Both the position numbers and the translations under genes were made by a program. Of a stretch of 64,000 nucleotides of DNA, positions 60,499-64,000 are shown piece by piece; positions within the stretch are counted from its first letter, which is position 1, and each line of letters starts with the position of its first letter. This DNA comes from Parasalinivibrio latis. Lineage in GTDB: Bacteria > Pseudomonadota > Gammaproteobacteria > Enterobacterales > Vibrionaceae. Below the pieces are notes generated by a model. It was not told where the DNA came from, did not search any database, and saw only the letters and a program-made list of their open reading frames with translations. Where the stretch lies: contig NZ_CP098812.1 in NCBI RefSeq assembly GCF_036825535.1, positions 558,001 to 622,000 on the forward strand, given 5' to 3'.

Positions 60499-62649
60499 AT
60501 GAGCCAGATTCAGGAACAGAGCCACGCGCTGGAAAGGGTGCCGGATGCCGCACCTGGTGAACAGCCTTCAGAGAAATCGCCGCTTTTGGAGAATCCGTCG
60601 CTTTTGGAGAACCCCACGCTTTTGGAGAATCATAGCGAACGGGTGAAGTGCGCCAATGCCATCCGTATGCTTTCCGTTGATATGATCCAGGCTGCCAATT
60701 CCGGGCATCCGGGGGCGCCAATGGGTATGGCGGATATTGCCGAAGTGCTTTGGCGTGATTTCCTGAGCCATAACCCGGCCAACCCCGGCTGGGTAAACCG
60801 TGACCGCTTTGTCCTGTCCAACGGCCATGGCTCTGCATTGCTGTATTCCCTGCTTCATCTCACCGGCTATGACCTGCCTATGAAAGAGTTGCTGCAGTTT
60901 CGACAGCTTGGCAGTAAAACGCCGGGCCACCCGGAAGTCGGGATGACGCCGGGAGTGGAAACCACAACAGGCCCGCTTGGACAGGGACTGGCCAATGCGG
61001 TTGGCATGGCGATGGCAGAGAAAACCCTCGCCGCCCAGTTCAACCGGGATGAGCACAATATTATCGATCACTACACCTATGTGTTCCTGGGGGACGGTTG
61101 CCTGATGGAAGGGATCTCCCACGAGGCCTGTTCGCTGGCTGGCACCCACAAACTGGGTAAGCTGGTGGCTTTTTATGATGACAATGGCATCTCTATCGAC
61201 GGTGAGGTCGAAGGCTGGTTTACCGATGACACGCCGGGACGTTTCCGGGCCTATGGCTGGCATGTGATTGAAAATGTGGATGGACACGATCCTGTTGCGA
61301 TCCGTGATGCCATTCTTGATGCCCGTCGGGAAGAAGAAAAGCCGACGATGATCTGTTGTAAAACAGAGATTGGCAAGGGATCGCCAAATAAAGCCGGCAG
61401 CCATGATGTGCACGGGGCGCCACTGGGTGAGGAGGAAATCCGGGAGACCCGCAAGGCGCTGGACTGGCCTTACGGTCCTTTTGATATTCCCCAGACCATC
61501 CAGTCCCTCTGGGACGGGCGTGAACAGGGCGTAATGCGTGAAGCGCTGTGGAACCGCAGGTTTGCAGCATATTCACAGGCTTACCCTGAACTGGCTGAAG
61601 AATTTACCCGCCGCACCGAAGGCTCCTTGCCTAAAAACTGGAAAGAGCAGGCTGAAAGCCACGTGAAAACAGTGGCGCTTCGCAGCCAGAGCATTGCTTC
61701 ACGTCAGGCATCCCAGCAATCCCTCAACGCCCTTGCCCCAACTTTACCTGAGATGCTGGGGGGCTCTGCCGATCTCAGCCCGTCGAACAATACCTTTTGG
61801 GAAGGCGCGTGGGACATCGAGCCCGACCAGCCGAACGGAAATTACATGCGTTATGGCGTGCGTGAATTTGGCATGAGCGCTGTGATGAACGGGATTGCCC
61901 TGCATGGCGGTTTCATTCCATTCGGCGGCACCTTCCTGGTGTTCTCCGACTATGCCCGCAACGCCATCCGGGTGGCGGCGCTTTCCCATATCCACGCCAT
62001 CTATGTCTACACCCATGACTCCATTGGCCTTGGGGAAGACGGGCCGACGCACCAGCCGGTTGAGCACTTGGTCAGCCTGCGTGCCATGCCCGGCGTAAAC
62101 GTCTGGCGTCCCTGCGATGCGGTGGAAAGTGCAGTGGCGTGGAAACGGGCGATTGAAGATAAAACCGGCCCGCATGTTCTGGTGTTTTCGCGCCAGAAAT
62201 TGCCACACCAGCTGCGCCGGGCAGACCAACTCAGCCTGATTGAACGAGGCGGCTATGTGCTCCGTGAGCATGAGGGGCGTTACGGTGCCCAGCCTGACAT
62301 TATCCTGATTGCCACCGGCTCAGAAGTGGCTGTAGCGACGGAAGCTGCTGTGATGCTGAACCGGCAGGGCGTCGGTGCGCGGGTGGTGTCCATGCCCTGT
62401 ACCTCTGAATTTGACAAGCAGCCGCAGCACTACCGTGATGCCGTACTGCCGCCGGATGTCCCCTGCCGCATTGCTGTGGAAGCAGGTTCAACCCTTGGGT
62501 GGCACAAGTATGTAGGCAGCCGTGGCCGGGTAATGGGGATTGACAGTTTTGGCGAATCGGCCCCGGCGTCCCGTCTTTTTGAACATTTCGGCCTGACGAC
62601 AGAAAAACTGATCTCACTGGCACACCTTGCCCTGAGTGAATCGAACTAA
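60499..62649 (+). CDS. cbbT: Transketolase CbbT
   Basis: A 716-residue thiamine diphosphate enzyme that moves two-carbon units in the Calvin and pentose phosphate pathways. The core begins near residue 48 (ANAIRMLSVDMIQAANSGHP). Motifs are PMGMADIAEVLW, the TPP/metal motif GDGCLMEGISHEACSLA, and the second-half TPP segment near THDSIGLGEDGPTHQPVEHL. It is longer than E. coli TktA (663) because of an N-terminal extension that holds a three-fold repeat of P-x-LLEN. It leads the cbbTAP run, with an AAAAGGAATTAACT ribosome site. Confidence 0.95.
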   Translation: MSQIQEQSHALERVPDAAPGEQPSEKSPLLENPSLLENPTLLENHSERVKCANAIRMLSVDMIQAANSGHPGAPMGMADIAEVLWRDFLSHNPANPGWVNRDRFVLSNGHGSALLYSLLHLTGYDLPMKELLQFRQLGSKTPGHPEVGMTPGVETTTGPLGQGLANAVGMAMAEKTLAAQFNRDEHNIIDHYTYVFLGDGCLMEGISHEACSLAGTHKLGKLVAFYDDNGISIDGEVEGWFTDDTPGRFRAYGWHVIENVDGHDPVAIRDAILDARREEEKPTMICCKTEIGKGSPNKAGSHDVHGAPLGEEEIRETRKALDWPYGPFDIPQTIQSLWDGREQGVMREALWNRRFAAYSQAYPELAEEFTRRTEGSLPKNWKEQAESHVKTVALRSQSIASRQASQQSLNALAPTLPEMLGGSADLSPSNNTFWEGAWDIEPDQPNGNYMRYGVREFGMSAVMNGIALHGGFIPFGGTFLVFSDYARNAIRVAALSHIHAIYVYTHDSIGLGEDGPTHQPVEHLVSLRAMPGVNVWRPCDAVESAVAWKRAIEDKTGPHVLVFSRQKLPHQLRRADQLSLIERGGYVLREHEGRYGAQPDIILIATGSEVAVATEAAVMLNRQGVGARVVSMPCTSEFDKQPQHYRDAVLPPDVPCRIAVEAGSTLGWHKYVGSRGRVMGIDSFGESAPASRLFEHFGLTTEKLISLAHLALSESN
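60583..60636 (+). repeat. Three 18-base tandem repeats inside cbbT
   Basis: Units CTTTTGGAGAATCCGTCG, CTTTTGGAGAACCCCACG and CTTTTGGAGAATCATAGC follow one another exactly. They encode LLEN-centred repeats just before the conserved transketolase core. Confidence 0.9.
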
Positions 62650-62710
62650 CAGGCAGGCCCAAGAATGCATTCTGGAATTTAATGAATAGTCCGATTACAA
62701 GGAGTGAATT

Positions 62711-63775
62711 ATGGCACTTATCAGCCTACGGCAACTGCTCGACCATGCAGCCGAGTACAGCTATGGCGTCCCGGCATTCAACGTAAACAACATGGAGCAG
62801 GTGCACGCCATTATGCGGGCAGCAGCAGCGAGCGACAGCCCGGTGATCCTGCAGGCATCAGCGGGTGCCCGCAGCTACGCCGGTGCTTCTTTCCTGCGTC
62901 ACCTGATGCTGGCATCAGTGGAAGAGTGGCCAACCATTCCCGTCGTGGTGCACCAGGATCACGGGGCGTCACCGGGAATTTGCCTCCAGTCCATCCAGCA
63001 GGGTTTTACCTCGGTAATGATGGATGGCTCACTGATGGAGGATATGAAGACCCCGGCAAGCTACGAATACAACTGTGACGTCACCCGCCGGGTGGTGGAG
63101 ATGTCCCATGCCGGTGGGGTGTCCGTTGAAGGGGAGCTGGGTTGCCTGGGATCACTGGAAACCGGTACTGCCGGTGAAGAAGACGGATCCGGTGCAGAAG
63201 GTGTACTGAGCCACGACCAGCTGCTGACCGACCCGGAAGAGGCGGCGGACTTTGTCCGTGCGACCGGGGTTGATGCCCTTGCCATCGCCATTGGTACCAG
63301 CCATGGGGCTTACAAGTTTACCCGGCCACCAACCGGGGACATCCTTGCCATCGACCGTATCAAGGAAATCCATGCCCGGATCCCAGATACCCACCTGGTG
63401 ATGCACGGGTCGTCTTCTGTGCCACAGGATTGGCTGGCCGTAATCAACGACTACGGCGGCGACATGGGAGAAACCTACGGTGTGCCGGTGGAAGAGATTG
63501 TAGAGGGTATCAAACACGGTGTGCGTAAAGTGAATATCGACACCGACCTTCGCATGGCAAGCACCGGTGCTGTCCGCCGTTTCCTTGCGGAAAACCCCAG
63601 TAACTTCGACCCGCGTAAATTCCTGTCTGCAGCAACCGTTGCCATGCAGACCCTTTGCCAGGAGCGTTATGAGGCCTTCGGATGTGCAGGCATGGCCTCG
63701 AAAATTACCCCGGTTAGCCTTGAAGCCATGGCATCACGCTATGCCAGTGGCTCGCTAGCGCCTTCAGTGCGCTGA
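62711..63775 (+). CDS. cbbA: Fructose-1,6-bisphosphate aldolase, class II (CbbA type)
   Basis: A 354-residue zinc aldolase for the fructose- and sedoheptulose-bisphosphate steps. It shows GVPAFNVNNMEQVHAIM near the start, VVHQDHGASPGICLQSI (zinc/active-site), SVEGELGCLGSLETG, and VMHGSSSVPQDWL, typical of the class II Calvin-cycle-type enzymes found beside cbbT. The ATG has AAGGAG upstream. It lies 61 bases after cbbT. Confidence 0.96.
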   Translation: MALISLRQLLDHAAEYSYGVPAFNVNNMEQVHAIMRAAAASDSPVILQASAGARSYAGASFLRHLMLASVEEWPTIPVVVHQDHGASPGICLQSIQQGFTSVMMDGSLMEDMKTPASYEYNCDVTRRVVEMSHAGGVSVEGELGCLGSLETGTAGEEDGSGAEGVLSHDQLLTDPEEAADFVRATGVDALAIAIGTSHGAYKFTRPPTGDILAIDRIKEIHARIPDTHLVMHGSSSVPQDWLAVINDYGGDMGETYGVPVEEIVEGIKHGVRKVNIDTDLRMASTGAVRRFLAENPSNFDPRKFLSAATVAMQTLCQERYEAFGCAGMASKITPVSLEAMASRYASGSLAPSVR

Positions 63776-63807
63776 AGCAGTCAATGCGAAGCCAGAGGAG
63801 AAAAACT

Positions 63808-64000
63808 ATGTCAGTTAAGCATCCCATTGTTGCGGTTACCGGCTCATCGGGCGCAGGAACCTCAACCGTTAAAAATGCCATGGAGCAGATTTTCCGCCGT
63901 AACCAGTTTGAAGCCGCTATCCTTGAAGGTGACAGCTACCACCGCTATGACCGTGCTGAAATGCGTGAGCGGCTGAAGCGGGCCCAGGAAAAAGGCAAGA
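63808..64000 (+). CDS. cbbP: Phosphoribulokinase, 5' part
   Basis: First 64 codons of phosphoribulokinase, cut by the window end. The product begins MSVKHPIVAVTGSSGAGTST, with P-loop residues 12-20, then LEGDSYHRYDRAEMRERLK, the known PRK substrate region. It makes ribulose-1,5-bisphosphate for RuBisCO and so completes the specific Calvin-cycle gene set. It follows cbbA by 32 bases with GAGGAG before the ATG. Confidence 0.93.
   Translation, partial: MSVKHPIVAVTGSSGAGTSTVKNAMEQIFRRNQFEAAILEGDSYHRYDRAEMRERLKRAQEKGK

Noticed and set aside
54448..64000. Carboxysome shell or carbonic anhydrase genes in the Calvin cluster
   Set aside because: None is present in the window; cbbQ and cbbO follow cbbS directly, so this is not a carboxysomal operon as far as can be seen.

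Overview
This window reads as the chromosome of a gammaproteobacterium, most likely a Vibrionaceae member. The evidence is gene order. The run rlmD-relA-mazG-pyrG-eno-ftsB-ispD-ispF-truD-surE-pcm-nlpD-rpoS, then mutS, pncC-recA-recX-alaS-csrA, is gammaproteobacterial core. The placement of the sodium-pump oxaloacetate decarboxylase genes (oadGAB) between the csrA/tRNA-Ser/tRNA-Arg block and gshA-luxS is what I recall from Vibrio chromosomes. The species is not identifiable from sequence alone.

Layout. (1) 0.2-14 kb, plus strand: 23S rRNA methylation (rlmD), stringent response (relA, mazG), CTP synthesis and glycolysis (pyrG, eno), division and isoprenoid genes (ftsB, ispD, ispF), and the truD-surE-pcm-nlpD-rpoS stress operon. 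(2) 14-22 kb: mutS on the minus strand, then pncC, a LexA-controlled recA, recX (apparent CTG start), alaS and csrA. (3) 22.7-23.6 kb: eight tRNA genes (2 Ser-GCT, 6 Arg-ACG) behind one stringent-type promoter. (4) 24-36 kb: oadGAB, a quinone-oxidoreductase-like MDR, a YqaB-type phosphatase, a YqaA membrane protein, an M16 lipoprotein protease, gshA, a lytic transglycosylase lipoprotein, luxS and a VOC-fold gene with a strong LexA box. (5) 36-38.3 kb: a receiver-histidine kinase orphan and a DUF2442-HTH/DUF4160 toxin-antitoxin-like pair. (6) 38.4-50 kb, minus strand: a ten-gene catabolic operon, reading SorC-family regulator, Tat-type binding protein, two permeases, two ATPases, FGGY kinase, 2-hydroxyacid dehydrogenase, class II aldolase and GlpD-family dehydrogenase. 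It looks like a polyol uptake and breakdown system; the first permease carries an in-frame TGA near its end. (7) 50.2-53.4 kb: poorly characterised genes and an IclR regulator. (8) 53.5-64 kb: a Calvin-Benson-Bassham cluster, with cbbL-cbbS-cbbQ-cbbO-cbbR on the minus strand and cbbT-cbbA-cbbP (cut by the window end) on the plus strand, around a shared AT-rich regulatory region.

The first 36 kb is mostly conserved housekeeping sequence. The segment from about 36 kb rightward is accessory. The two metabolic modules, a polyol-type operon and a form IA RuBisCO/Calvin cluster, are the most distinctive content. Together they suggest an organism that can fix CO2, or use CO2 as an electron sink, while feeding on reduced carbon; this last idea is inference.
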